A stretch of DNA of 64,000 nucleotides from Candidatus Megaera polyxenophila (GCA_037101405.1 AP017964.1:372001-436000); one strand, 5' to 3'. Positions 28,450 through 37,589 are shown, counted from the stretch's first letter. Numbers and translations are program-made. The notes: generated by a model not told the origin, from the letters alone.

Positions 28450-29358
28450 CTAAATTAATCCAAACGGGCTTTTGACTGTCAAATTACGATTCCTTATTTC
28501 TGCATCACCACCAATAATTATCGGATAATTACTCTCTAGATGCCCTATTCCTTGCGTTGTAAAAGCTGGGATGGTTAAATGTTCACTACAAAAATTTTTT
28601 ATTGAAGGGATAATCTTATCATCAGAGTTAGCAAAATCGCCAAAAATCAAAGCTTTTGCACCGGAAAAAAGCCCTGCATTTTTCATTTGTAATAAATAAC
28701 GATGAACATGATAGCCTTTTTCATTGACGTCTTCTAGAAAAACTATTTTATCATTTGTATCGATAGTAAGTGTAGAGCCTATCAAATGACAAATAACCGC
28801 AAGATTCCCGCCGGTAATTTTAGAAGTAATAACGGCATTATTTGCTTGCTCATTTAAAGGATCAAGGACAAATTTTATCTCATGAGAGGATAATACCGAA
28901 ATAATAGAATTAAGCATGTTAGCTTGTTTATCGATAAGAGCAGTTAAAACAGACCCGTGAATTGCTGGCATTTTAAATTTTTGCCAAAATAACAATAGCA
29001 AAACTGTTATATCACTAAATCCAATGATAATTTTAGGTCGGATTTCATCCGCTTTTAAAGCTAAAACATCAAAAACTATTTCTGACGCACCATATCCTCC
29101 ACGAAAAGCCCAAATAATCTTGACCTTAGGATCAAATAGCGCACTTCTAAACTCATGAATGCGCTGTTTTTTAGAAGAGGAAAAATAATCTAGGCTTGCA
29201 TTTCTCGATAAAATATTCTTATCATATTTACATTTAAACCCGTGAGATTCAAGTAAATTGACCCCTACCATCAGTTTTTCTTTGCCATTTGGGCAACCTG
29301 AAGAAGGAGCAATAATTGCTACTTCATCCTCTTTTCTATTAAATATTATCTCTTTCAT
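28450..29358 (-). CDS. ldcA: Muramoyltetrapeptide (LD-)carboxypeptidase, S66 family
   Basis: LdcA removes the terminal D-Ala of murein tetrapeptides in the cytoplasm for recycling. In 302 residues it shows VAIIAPSSGCPNGKEK, the nucleophile Ser in WAFRGGYGASEIVFDVL (about residue 112), the GFSDITVLLLLFWQ strand, the Glu in IVFLEDVNEKGYHVHRYLLQM (about 210) and the His in GIGHLESNYPIIIG (about 280), the S66 Ser-Glu-His triad. It is directly followed by hemC. Confidence 0.93.
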   Translation of the reverse strand: MKEIIFNRKEDEVAIIAPSSGCPNGKEKLMVGVNLLESHGFKCKYDKNILSRNASLDYFSSSKKQRIHEFRSALFDPKVKIIWAFRGGYGASEIVFDVLALKADEIRPKIIIGFSDITVLLLLFWQKFKMPAIHGSVLTALIDKQANMLNSIISVLSSHEIKFVLDPLNEQANNAVITSKITGGNLAVICHLIGSTLTIDTNDKIVFLEDVNEKGYHVHRYLLQMKNAGLFSGAKALIFGDFANSDDKIIPSIKNFCSEHLTIPAFTTQGIGHLESNYPIIIGGDAEIRNRNLTVKSPFGLI

Positions 29359-29370
29359 TTAAAATGGAAG

Positions 29371-29955
29371 TTAAAACGAATCTACCCAGGAAATATTACC
29401 ATCTTTGCGATAATAAACTACATTAATCCTATCAGTTTTAACGCTTCTAAACATTAAAGCTGGTAAATCCTCGAGATCCATTTTCATCACCGCTTGGCCT
29501 ACTGATAATTTTAAAATGTTTGTTGCCTTTTCAGCGACAATGACTGGATTATCAAAATCTATTTCTTTTGTTTCATCATCCTCATCATCAATTTTAGTGG
29601 GTGAAATTACGTATTTAGTACTATCGGGACTAATTTCCGAGACTTTCATCTTACTTGAATGATCCTTTAATTTGGATTTATATTTTCTAAGCTGCTTTTC
29701 AACTTTACTGAGCGCTGCATCAAAAGCAAAATAAACATCATCGGAGGAAGCACTACTTTTAATAACCACATGCCTCCCTGTTCCGTCATTTACAACAATA
29801 TCGCAGAAAAACTCATGGTTTTGCTTGTTAAAATGCACGGTTGCACTAGGCGCATGATCAAAATATTTATTTATCGAGCTGGTCACTCTCTCTTTTACAT
29901 ACTCCTGCAGAGATGAGCCGATAGATAGATGTTGACCAGAAACTGAAACTTGCAT
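29371..29955 (-). CDS. hpf: Ribosome hibernation-promoting factor (long form)
   Basis: HPF binds the 30S subunit in stress and stops translation; long forms dimerise ribosomes. The N-terminal S30AE domain (about residues 1-105: QVSVSGQHLSIGSSLQEYVKERV, FCDIVVNDGTGRHVVIKSS, DVYFAFDAALSKVEKQLRKYK) is joined to a C-terminal dimerisation domain (about 140-195: PVIVAEKATNILKLSVGQAVMKMDLEDLPALMFRS). ATG 29955 is chosen since GGAGG precedes it by 5 bases; the frame is open to 30036 without a ribosome-binding site. Confidence 0.95.
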   Translation of the reverse strand: MQVSVSGQHLSIGSSLQEYVKERVTSSINKYFDHAPSATVHFNKQNHEFFCDIVVNDGTGRHVVIKSSASSDDVYFAFDAALSKVEKQLRKYKSKLKDHSSKMKVSEISPDSTKYVISPTKIDDEDDETKEIDFDNPVIVAEKATNILKLSVGQAVMKMDLEDLPALMFRSVKTDRINVVYYRKDGNISWVDSF

Positions 29956-30010
29956 ACTAACTCCTCCTTTATGAATTATTTTTAGTTTAGTTAGAATAGT
30001 AACTTCTTTA

Positions 30011-30499
30011 TTATTTAACTCCCACGTAGATGTCAAGCACCGTTTTACTTGGATCTAAAGCACGCTTATCATAAACCTCAAAATCAGCCAGATATGCTCT
30101 TTTACCTCCTAATTCTCCAGATTTCATTTTCCAGATATTTTGCCACATATCAATACATACCTCTGGCATAATTCCAGGCTTGCTTGTGAACTTTGCATAA
30201 TTTTGAGCCGGTATAATAATAGAAGAGAATCCTTCCATTGAATCGCCCCCAACCTTTACTTCTTCACCGATGAAATAAGTATAATCACCGGTAAAATCAC
30301 TTTCATAATCCGTATAAACACAATAAGTTGTGCCTGGATTTTTTCTATTAGGAATTTCTTCTCCTACTGCTTGCCGAAAATATTTTTGTATAGTAGGAGC
30401 AATTTTAGCACTTGATATATTCATTTCTGCTGTATTGTTAGTGCGGCACAAAATACCGAGTAGCTTTATTTCCGGTAACTCGGTGACAGTTTTTTGCAT
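30011..30499 (-). CDS. GyrI-like small-molecule-binding domain protein
   Basis: A 162-residue protein composed of one GyrI-like/AraC effector-binding domain: TELPEIKLLGILCRTNN, APTIQKYFRQAVGEEIPNR, TTYCVYTDYESDFTGDYTYFIGEEV, PAQNYAKFTSKPG and a final DFEVYDKRA, DPSKTVLDIYVGVK. Such proteins lack a DNA-binding domain here and are thought to bind hydrophobic cations or toxins; the function in this organism is unknown. It lies 55 bases upstream of hpf on the same strand. Confidence 0.85.
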   Translation of the reverse strand: MQKTVTELPEIKLLGILCRTNNTAEMNISSAKIAPTIQKYFRQAVGEEIPNRKNPGTTYCVYTDYESDFTGDYTYFIGEEVKVGGDSMEGFSSIIIPAQNYAKFTSKPGIMPEVCIDMWQNIWKMKSGELGGKRAYLADFEVYDKRALDPSKTVLDIYVGVK

Positions 30500-30591
30500 A
30501 TTTTGTTTTTATAATTTACGATTGTTATAAAATAAAATGTAGCAGTAATCTAATGTAAATTCAATACAGGAATTCAGGCAAAAACTCTTAA

Positions 30592-30945
30592 TTACCCGGC
30601 CATTTTCTTTATTAATTGTTTTTTATTATAGGTTGATACCGTTTTAGGTAGTTTTTTATTAAATTCTAGCTTTTTATGGTTTAACTTTATTGCTTCCTTA
30701 GTTATTTTCACTACAAAACTAGGTTCTATTCCTGCAATATAGCATATTTTCTGAAAATAATCGCTATTGCTAAATATCCATTTTTTTGCATCGGTTTCTA
30801 GTGTTTTAGCTCTAGGAGCATCAGAAATGTTAGTGGCATCTATTATGGCCTGCGTAATTATAGCTTTATATAAAATTATTTCCGGGGATGAATTATACTC
30901 TTTTAAACGCTCAAAAGGGGCTTGGAATTTCATTACATGATACAT
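30592..30945 (-). CDS. Conserved-looking hypothetical protein
   Basis: A 117-residue soluble, basic protein. I do not recognise a named family, but the pattern TDAKKWIFSNSDYFQKICYIAGIEPSFVVKI (W-(I/L)-x-S, then (I/V)-C-x-x-A-G-(I/L)-x-P) recalls small alphaproteobacterial proteins with a helical core. The C-terminus is Lys-rich (LNHKKLEFNKKLPK, KKQLIKKM). Coding is supported by length and by its amino-acid composition being like its neighbours. It lies alone between minus-strand GyrI-like protein and a 470-bp gap. Confidence 0.6.
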   Translation of the reverse strand: MYHVMKFQAPFERLKEYNSSPEIILYKAIITQAIIDATNISDAPRAKTLETDAKKWIFSNSDYFQKICYIAGIEPSFVVKITKEAIKLNHKKLEFNKKLPKTVSTYNKKQLIKKMAG

Positions 30946-31415
30946 ATTAATTTACTCAATTTATTTCAATTTAAATATATTTAGGCTACTTAATTAATCT
31001 CATTCGCAAACAGATGAAATTAAATTATTAACAGAGATACTAACGTCGTTAATAATTTATTATTAATATAACAACTTTTTTGCTCTAACTAAGCTTTCTT
31101 TTAGTTTAAAAACAAAAAATAGTTTTTTTTATAAAATAAGTAACGAAATAGAGATACCAGCTGTCAAATGCCAGTTTTCATATAATGTTTGTCAGTAACA
31201 ATAATAGAAAATATGTATAAAATATTAGTAAACCCTGGGTTAATTAAAAGCAAAATCAGTAGACAAATTAAAATTAAAAAAGAATAACGCAAATCTCAAA
31301 AGACATAACTTAAGACTAATTATACCAGTTACAAACTAGATTAAACAACAATAGCGGTAACTAATATGGTATGATCAATATTTAAATGATTAATTAATTC
31401 TTTAAGAGGCCTGTT
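30946..31415. other. 470-bp non-coding gap between divergent genes
   Basis: A very AT-rich stretch between the minus-strand 117-residue protein and plus-strand phaZ. I find no reading frame with convincing coding character, no tRNA-like fold and no long repeat; short A/T palindromes (for example TTAATAAT then ATTATTAA at about 31049) are common by composition. It presumably holds two promoters. AAGAGG occurs 9 bases before the phaZ ATG. Confidence 0.6.
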
Positions 31416-32663
31416 ATGCATTTTTTTTCACCCGACTCAAGTGATTTATACAGTTTTATTGAAGCCGCAAAAATGAATTTCTCCCCTATTCGCTCGTCGT
31501 TAATATCGATCCAAAACTTATTTGAGGATTCTTGCAACCCTGCTTATCATAACTATTTCAGTTTGGTAACGAGAGCAAGTCTGGAAATGGCAGAGAGAAT
31601 AACCCGAGATTACAAAAAACCACAATTTGGTATTACTGACTGTGAGATTGATGGTAAAACTCAACCCATCAAAAAAAATATTGTACTAAAAGGTTCATTT
31701 TGCCATTTACTACATTTTGAAAAAACAAACTATAACAAGCAGCAGCCAAAACTGCTTATTGTAGCACCTATGTCCGGTCATCATTCCACTTTACTTCGTG
31801 AAACTGTTCAGGATACACTACCGTATTTTGATGTATACATTACCGACTGGATTGATGCCAAGCAAATACCTATAACAGACGGCAGTTTCGATCTGGATGA
31901 TTTTATAGATTATATAATAAATTATATTAAGTTTTTGGGGTATAACATCCATGTTATGGCTGTTTGCCAGCCAACTGTTCCTGTTTTGGCAGCAACAGCC
32001 ATGATGTCCGAAGATAATCCGTCCAGAGTCCCTAAATCCATGATTTTAATTGGAGGGCCAATAGATGCAAGAAAAAACCCTACTCAACCAAATAGTTTTG
32101 CAACAGACAAAAGCCTGGTTTGGTTTGATAGGGTATTAGTTACTAACGTACCAGAAAACTATCCAGGGTATAGAAGAAGAGTTTATCCAGGGTTCTTCCA
32201 ACTTGCCAGCTTTATTAGCATGAATCTTGAAAGGCACACAAATTCTCACATAGAGCTATTTAATGATTTAGTAAACCAGAATACTGAAAAAGCTGAAAAG
32301 AATAAAAAATTCTATAATGAATATTTATCAGTTATGGATTTACCGGCTGAGTTTTACCTGCAGACTATTAAGGAAGTATTTCATGATTTTTCTCTAGCAA
32401 AAGGAAAGCTCGTTTCACGCGGAAGAAAGGTAAATTTAGATTTTATAACCAACTCCGCTCTTATGGGTATAGAAGGAGAAAACGACGACATAGCGGCAGT
32501 AGGTCAAACAAAAGCAGCTCTTAGCCTCTGTAAAAATATCCCAGACAGTAAAAAATCCTATCATTTGCAAAAAGGGGTTGGGCATTATGGGTCATTTAGT
32601 GGCAGCAAGTTTAAAGCTGGTATAGTTCCAAAAATAAAAGAATTTGTTTACGCCAACGACTAA
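31416..32663 (+). CDS. phaZ: Intracellular polyhydroxyalkanoate depolymerase
   Basis: An alpha/beta hydrolase of 415 residues that breaks down stored polyhydroxybutyrate. Family landmarks are LLIVAPMSGHHSTLLRETV, YFDVYITDWIDAKQIPITDGSFDLDDFIDYII, the nucleophile region HVMAVCQPTVPVLAATAMM (Cys in place of Ser, as in the PhaZ intracellular family), MILIGGPIDARKNPT and the catalytic His in GVGHYGSFSGSKF (about residue 390), with LMGIEGENDDI supplying the Asp. No PHA synthase is in the window. Confidence 0.92.
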   Translation: MHFFSPDSSDLYSFIEAAKMNFSPIRSSLISIQNLFEDSCNPAYHNYFSLVTRASLEMAERITRDYKKPQFGITDCEIDGKTQPIKKNIVLKGSFCHLLHFEKTNYNKQQPKLLIVAPMSGHHSTLLRETVQDTLPYFDVYITDWIDAKQIPITDGSFDLDDFIDYIINYIKFLGYNIHVMAVCQPTVPVLAATAMMSEDNPSRVPKSMILIGGPIDARKNPTQPNSFATDKSLVWFDRVLVTNVPENYPGYRRRVYPGFFQLASFISMNLERHTNSHIELFNDLVNQNTEKAEKNKKFYNEYLSVMDLPAEFYLQTIKEVFHDFSLAKGKLVSRGRKVNLDFITNSALMGIEGENDDIAAVGQTKAALSLCKNIPDSKKSYHLQKGVGHYGSFSGSKFKAGIVPKIKEFVYAND

Positions 32664-32720
32664 AAAGTATATGCTGTGCATTAGTTTTAATAAGATTTAA
32701 GATAGGTATTATTACATAAA

Positions 32721-33461
32721 ATGAATGCATCATCTACAGCCGAAAACCTAGACCATGTTGTCTCAACCGCAAATAATGCAGATTTGTCTATAATTAACTT
32801 GATTCTTTCTGCAGACCTAGTCGGTAAGTTAGTAATAATTATATTAGTACTTGCTTCAATTTGGTCGTGGGGAATTATTGTGAATAAACTTAAAAATTTT
32901 TCCGGTATAAGATCAAAAATGTCCGATTTTGAAAATTTATTTTGGTCAGGGCAAGTGCTAGATGATCTTTATGAACAAGTAAAAAAATCTATGGATAATC
33001 CATTATCCTGCGTATTTGTAAACGCTTTAAATGAGTGCAAAAAACATAAATCTATAAGCTCAGTTAAATCAGATTCTTTAAAAATCGGTTATAAAGAAAG
33101 AGTCATCCAGGCAATGTACTTAGCCAAAAACAGGGAAATGGAACGTCTAGAAAGCAAGCTAAATTTTCTTGCGACAGTCGGCTCTGCAGCTCCTTTTATT
33201 GGATTATTCGGTACTGTATGGGGTATAATGCATAGTTTCCAGTCAATTGCTGCCTCAAAAAATACTACCTTAGCAGTAGTAGCCCCAGGTATAGCAGAAG
33301 CACTCCTAGCTACTGCTATCGGCCTTTTTGCTGCTATTCCCGCCGTTATATTTTATAATTTTCTAGCCTCCTCAGTAGATAATATCCATAACAGGGTAGA
33401 TGATTTCATAGGCGAATTAACAGCACTACTTACCAGAGCAATTGATGAAGAAAAAATGTAA
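32721..33461 (+). CDS. tolQ: Tol-Pal system inner-membrane proton channel TolQ
   Basis: TolQ with TolR forms the proton-driven motor that energises outer-membrane constriction during division. The 246-residue protein has three membrane segments: one near residue 40 (LVGKLVIIILVLASIWSWGII) and two in the MotA/ExbB domain (LNFLATVGSAAPFIGLFGTVWGIM and VAPGIAEALLATAIGLFAAIPAV), including the Thr and Ala/Pro positions lining the channel. It is followed after two bases by tolR. Confidence 0.95.
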   Translation: MNASSTAENLDHVVSTANNADLSIINLILSADLVGKLVIIILVLASIWSWGIIVNKLKNFSGIRSKMSDFENLFWSGQVLDDLYEQVKKSMDNPLSCVFVNALNECKKHKSISSVKSDSLKIGYKERVIQAMYLAKNREMERLESKLNFLATVGSAAPFIGLFGTVWGIMHSFQSIAASKNTTLAVVAPGIAEALLATAIGLFAAIPAVIFYNFLASSVDNIHNRVDDFIGELTALLTRAIDEEKM

Positions 33462-33463
33462 TT

Positions 33464-33892
33464 ATGGCAATAAATATTTCTAAAAACAATAGCAGACGGG
33501 GAAGAGGCAGGTTAATGAGTGAAATAAACGTTACCCCCATGGTAGACGTTATGCTTGTTCTTCTAATTATTTTTATGGTTACTTCCCCTATGCTCGTAGC
33601 AGGGGTAGAAGTAGATTTACCTGAGACTAAATCGAGTCCGATATCCGGTCAGGACACACCTTTGGTTATAACCGTTAACAAAGAAGGAGATATATTTATT
33701 ACGGAAACAAAAACCCCATTTTCGGAACTTGTGACCAAACTTAAAAATATTACTAAAGAAAAAAAAGACACAAGAATCTTTGTTAAGGGAGATAGAAACG
33801 TTTCTTACGGTAAGATTGTTGAAACGATGGCTGAAATACATAATGCAGGCTTTACCAAAGTTGCATTAATCTCGGATATAAAACACAAGTAA
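33464..33892 (+). CDS. tolR: Tol-Pal system stator protein TolR
   Basis: A 142-residue ExbD/TolR protein with one membrane segment whose conserved Asp carries protons: MSEINVTPMVDVMLVLLIIFMVTSPML (residues about 17-43; the Asp of MVDVML is the key residue). The periplasmic domain contains VEVDLPET and KGDRNVSYGKIVETMAEIHNAGFTKVALISD. The stop is directly followed by the tolA start. Confidence 0.96.
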   Translation: MAINISKNNSRRGRGRLMSEINVTPMVDVMLVLLIIFMVTSPMLVAGVEVDLPETKSSPISGQDTPLVITVNKEGDIFITETKTPFSELVTKLKNITKEKKDTRIFVKGDRNVSYGKIVETMAEIHNAGFTKVALISDIKHK

Positions 33893-34873
33893 ATGAAGAA
33901 TCAAGAGCAAAAAGCTTTTCAAAAGGATCTGATCATTTCTCTGGTATTACACTTAATTTTTATTGGAGTATTTATTTACGGCCTACCTTCAATATTTAAG
34001 AAAGTACCGGACCAACAGAACGTTATAACTTTTGAAATGTTGACGGTATCGGATATCACTAACGTAAGAGACCAAGGCGTTAAAACACCTGAACCGAAAG
34101 AAATTAAAAAATCTCAGAAAATTGAGAAATCTGCTGCCTCACCAAAAGAAAATTTAGAGCAAAAAGAAGAAACTCCAAAACAGGAAGAGCCAAAACCGGT
34201 AGAAAAGAAGCCGGAAACTCCAAAAGAAGAGAAAACCACACCTTTAAAAGAAGCTGAAATCGTGCCGGAGAAAAAAAAGGAAGAAGAAGCCCCGAAAAAA
34301 GAAGAGCCAAAACCGGTAGAAAAGAAGCCGGAAACTCCAAAAGAAGAAGATAAAAAGAAGCCAGCACCGATAATAAAAAAAGAGGTTAAGCAACCGCAAG
34401 CCAAAAAAGAAGAAACTGCTAAAAAAGCGCCTAAAAAACAAGAAGACGTAATTGATTCATTACTAGCAAACCTTGAAAAAGAATCGGAGGGTACTGAACG
34501 AAGGTCTCCGAATAGAACTCCTCCAAGCCCACCAAATGAAGGTAAGTTTGCAAAAGGTAATAACGCTGATGAAGAATCACCTTTGTCAATTACAGAAGAA
34601 ATGCTTATAAAACAGCAAATTATCAAGCATTGGGATAAACCTGCCGGAATTGAGGGTATAGAAGTAATATTTCATGTAAGGTTAGATATAGAAGGCAACG
34701 TAACCATAATCCAAGTAAGTGGATTAACAGGAGACAAACAGCTACAAGTTCTTGTTGAAGAAACTGGTCGAAGAGCAGTAAAAAAAGCTAGCCCGATAAA
34801 GAATTTGCGTCCCGAGCGTTATAATGTTTGGAAAGAATTTAAGTTACGTTTTGACCCAAGTAGCATGATGTGA
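33893..34873 (+). CDS. tolA: Tol-Pal system protein TolA
   Basis: TolA spans the periplasm and links TolQR to TolB/Pal. The 326-residue protein has an N-terminal membrane anchor (LIISLVLHLIFIGVFIYGLPSIF, residues about 11-33), a long Lys/Glu/Pro-rich middle (about 65-200) with a duplicated unit EEPKPVEKKPETPKEE, and a globular C-terminal domain (about 235-326: LIKQQIIKHWDKPAGIEGIEV, VRLDIEGNVTIIQVSG). A 47-bp exact direct repeat (34184-34230 and 34301-34347, period 117 bp) underlies the duplicated unit. Confidence 0.93.
   Translation: MKNQEQKAFQKDLIISLVLHLIFIGVFIYGLPSIFKKVPDQQNVITFEMLTVSDITNVRDQGVKTPEPKEIKKSQKIEKSAASPKENLEQKEETPKQEEPKPVEKKPETPKEEKTTPLKEAEIVPEKKKEEEAPKKEEPKPVEKKPETPKEEDKKKPAPIIKKEVKQPQAKKEETAKKAPKKQEDVIDSLLANLEKESEGTERRSPNRTPPSPPNEGKFAKGNNADEESPLSITEEMLIKQQIIKHWDKPAGIEGIEVIFHVRLDIEGNVTIIQVSGLTGDKQLQVLVEETGRRAVKKASPIKNLRPERYNVWKEFKLRFDPSSMM
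34184..34347 (+). repeat. 47-bp exact direct repeat inside tolA
   Basis: The stretch from 34184 to 34230 recurs base for base at 34301-34347, both beginning GAAGAGCCAAAACCGG, with a 117-bp period (39 codons), so the reading frame is kept. It encodes the EEPKPVEKKPETPKEE unit of the TolA periplasmic stalk. Unequal exchange at this repeat would lengthen or shorten the stalk by 39 residues. Confidence 0.9.
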
Positions 34874-34976
34874 TAAAGATGTTATGAGTACTTATATTTA
34901 CTTATCTGGCTATAATATAAGGCCTTTGCATAAAGGTTTACTTAAGCAAAATCTTATTATCTTTAGGAGATAAAAT

Positions 34977-36308
34977 ATGATCAAAACTTTTCGGAATTTA
35001 ATTTGTTTGGCTATATTTTTCGCCATCCCTAATATTTTTGCTATAACAACCATAGACATAACAGAGGGCAATATTGACCCTATACCAATTGCCATAAATG
35101 AATTTTCTGGTCATAATCACGCTGATGTAAAAAGCGCCGAGAATATAGTAAAAGTTATTAAAAACGATCTACATAATTGCGGGGTATTTCGCCCTATTTC
35201 TAATGCCGCATTTATAGAAAATAAAATAGGTGTAAGTCATAAACCTTTATTTGCCGCCTGGCAGCAAATAAATGCGAACTTACTAGTTAACGGTGAGGTT
35301 CAAAGGCTTGACTCCGGTAAGATAAAGGTAAAATTTATTCTCTGGGATACCATACTTGAAACTCAATTAGTATCTGAAACGTTAGAGCTTTCTGAAGCAA
35401 TTTGGCGCAGAGGTGCTCATAAAATTGCTGATAAAATATATAAAAAAATAACTGGCTATGATGGTTATTTTGATACCAGAATTGTTTATGTATCGGAAAA
35501 AGGTGCTTATACTAAAAGAATAAAAAGAATAGCGATAATGGATCAGGATGGCGAGAATCATCGATATCTTACTGATGGTTCAACTCTTGTTTTAACACCT
35601 CGATTCTCTCCGGACGGCAGGAAAATATTATATTTATCGTACAAAAATAGAATTCCTCAGGTCTTTATGCTTGACTTAGCAAGTGGTAAAAGTTCTTTGC
35701 TTGGTAATTTTCCAGGAATGTCATTTGCTCCCCATTTTGCACCTGATGGGAGAACTGCTCTGATTTCAATTGCTCAAAATGGTAGAACTCATATATATGA
35801 AATTGATTTAGCTACTAAAAAGAAGACTCAGCTAACCCAAGGTGCTAGTATTTTTACTTCTCCTAACTATTCTCCTGACGGGAAAGAAATATTATTCCAG
35901 TCTGATAAAGACGGATCGCGGCAATTATATATTATGGATAGGAACGGTTCAAATATCAGAAGGATCAGTAGCAGCGGATCTTATGCAGAACCGACATGGT
36001 CTATTAATGATTATATAGCTTTTACCAAGGTAAGTAGAGATTTTGGCTTTACTATAGGAGTCATGAAGTATAGCCCAACATCTACCTATAGTAATGAGCG
36101 TTTGATTGCCAGCGGTTATCTTGTAGAAAGCCCAAGCTGGGCGCCAAACGGCCGGGTAATATTATTTACAAAAGGAAGTAAACCAAGCGCTCATAAAACA
36201 AGTGGTTTAAGTAGGTTACATACAATTGATTTTACCGGTTATAATGAAAGGGTGTTACCAACACCTTATGACGCTTCTGATCCTGATTGGTCAAAACCAA
36301 GATCATAG
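34977..36308 (+). CDS. tolB: Tol-Pal system periplasmic beta-propeller TolB
   Basis: TolB binds Pal and the TolA C-terminus. In 443 residues there is a signal peptide (LICLAIFFAIPNIFA), an N-terminal alpha/beta domain (SAENIVKVIKNDLHNCGVFRPI, about residues 50-70) and a six-bladed propeller with WD40-like PD40 repeats (LTPRFSPDGRKILYLS, APHFAPDGRTALIS, SPNYSPDGKEILFQSD, ESPSWAPNGRVILF). AGGAG lies 8 bases before ATG. pal is not next to it. Confidence 0.95.
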   Translation: MIKTFRNLICLAIFFAIPNIFAITTIDITEGNIDPIPIAINEFSGHNHADVKSAENIVKVIKNDLHNCGVFRPISNAAFIENKIGVSHKPLFAAWQQINANLLVNGEVQRLDSGKIKVKFILWDTILETQLVSETLELSEAIWRRGAHKIADKIYKKITGYDGYFDTRIVYVSEKGAYTKRIKRIAIMDQDGENHRYLTDGSTLVLTPRFSPDGRKILYLSYKNRIPQVFMLDLASGKSSLLGNFPGMSFAPHFAPDGRTALISIAQNGRTHIYEIDLATKKKTQLTQGASIFTSPNYSPDGKEILFQSDKDGSRQLYIMDRNGSNIRRISSSGSYAEPTWSINDYIAFTKVSRDFGFTIGVMKYSPTSTYSNERLIASGYLVESPSWAPNGRVILFTKGSKPSAHKTSGLSRLHTIDFTGYNERVLPTPYDASDPDWSKPRS

Positions 36309-36490
36309 GAGCTGCTTTTAACTGGCAATTATTTGGCTATATTTTAGAGCTATTACTATAAAACGTAGAAAGGTATATTTATAAATAATGCTAATTAAAT
36401 ACACTTTCTCTAGAATATGATGGTTTTAGCGCAATCCATACTATCTGTTTCGTAAATTACCTTCACTAACAATAATTTGCTTAAACTTTG

Positions 36491-36522
36491 CAATAAATTA
36501 ATTATAATAGATTAATTTATTG
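36491..36522. promoter_or_regulatory. Perfect 12-bp inverted repeat over a likely -10 box, upstream of RND pump
   Basis: CAATAAATTAAT at 36491-36502 is repeated perfectly in reverse complement at 36511-36522, separated by eight bases that contain TATAAT (36503-36508). A weak -35-like TTAAAC at 36481-36486 is 16 bases upstream. The pump's ATG (36538) is 15 bases beyond the repeat. An arm-loop-arm symmetric site across a -10 box is what TetR-like and similar repressors of efflux pumps use, so this is a candidate operator; no repressor gene is adjacent. Confidence 0.6.
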
Positions 36523-36537
36523 CCCATTTTCGCCCGT

Positions 36538-37563
36538 ATGAAAAATTTTCTATTTTTAACCCTACTGTTATTAGTATTTCAGCAAAGCACGTTAGCTAGC
36601 TCACATCCACAGCATAAGATTAATATTATACCGGAAAAAATAGCTGTAGCTGAATTCTACGAAAAATATACGGCAATCGGACAAGCTAGACTTACAAACA
36701 GTAAGGATTACTTTGCAAAAGTAAAGGGAAAAGTGGATTTCATATCTAGTATTCAAGGTAATAAAATAGCAAAAGGCGATGTAGTAATAATTATAGATAA
36801 AGAAATTGCAGAAAAATTAAAATCACAAGCTGAAGCAAATTTATACCTTGCAGAATCAACTCATAACCGCAACTTATCACTTTTGAAAAAAAGCATTATC
36901 AATGTAGAGGAAATCAACAAGTCAAAAGCATCGCTGGAGCAAGCTAGAAGTGAATACGCAAAAGCTCTAAAAACCTATGATGACATGGTAATTAAAACCA
37001 TGGAAGATGGTTATATAGGAGTAATCAGAACAAATATAGCAGATGAAGTAAAGGAAGGTGATTATTTGTTTAGCCTCACAACAAAAAGTAATTTTTATGT
37101 ATTTGTGGAACTTCCAGAGATATTACGCGGCAAAATATTAACTTCGGACTCAGTTAGTGCTCATGGAGAAAATGATGAAGCTATATCTGGAAAAATTCTA
37201 GCTATATCAGATTATTTATCTAATAACGGCACTGTTACTGCCAAATTTGAATTTCCTTATAACGATAATTTGCTGCACGGAGCGTTTGTAGAAACTGACA
37301 TAATTTTCAATAAGCACCAAGCTCTTGCATTGCCTGAAAAAGCTGTCTTAAAAAACAATCAGGGAGATTTTGTTTATGTAATTACTTCAGAAAACAAAGT
37401 TAAACAAGTATTTGTAACTTTAGGAGTAAGGACAAACAACATGATAGAATTATTATCAGATGAATTAAAAGAAGGAGATATGATAGTTCTTGATGGCTTA
37501 ACCAAAGTATATGATGGTGCAGAAGTAGTAGTTAATAGCAATATTGAACATTCTGGCACTTAA
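36538..37563 (+). CDS. RND efflux periplasmic adaptor (membrane fusion protein)
   Basis: HlyD/AcrA-type adaptor joining the inner-membrane pump to an outer-membrane channel. From ATG 36538 it has 341 residues: a signal peptide (FLFLTLLLLVFQQSTLASS), the first half of the lipoyl-like domain (VKGKVDFISSIQGNKIAKGDVVIIID), a coiled-coil hairpin (about residues 90-150, Lys/Glu/Ala-rich) and the second half (IKTMEDGYIGVI), then beta domains with FAFVEL-like and VLKNNQGDFVYVITSENKV. A TTG at 36520 in the inverted repeat is not a credible start. It precedes the pump gene by 26 bases. Confidence 0.9.
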   Translation: MKNFLFLTLLLLVFQQSTLASSHPQHKINIIPEKIAVAEFYEKYTAIGQARLTNSKDYFAKVKGKVDFISSIQGNKIAKGDVVIIIDKEIAEKLKSQAEANLYLAESTHNRNLSLLKKSIINVEEINKSKASLEQARSEYAKALKTYDDMVIKTMEDGYIGVIRTNIADEVKEGDYLFSLTTKSNFYVFVELPEILRGKILTSDSVSAHGENDEAISGKILAISDYLSNNGTVTAKFEFPYNDNLLHGAFVETDIIFNKHQALALPEKAVLKNNQGDFVYVITSENKVKQVFVTLGVRTNNMIELLSDELKEGDMIVLDGLTKVYDGAEVVVNSNIEHSGT

Positions 37564-37589
37564 ATACCTAATTTGTTGTATAAAAAATA

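Noticed and set aside
34104..34626. Several long minus-strand frames across tolA
   Set aside because: They are antisense reflections of the Lys/Glu/Pro-rich TolA stalk, giving Phe/Ser-rich low-complexity products.
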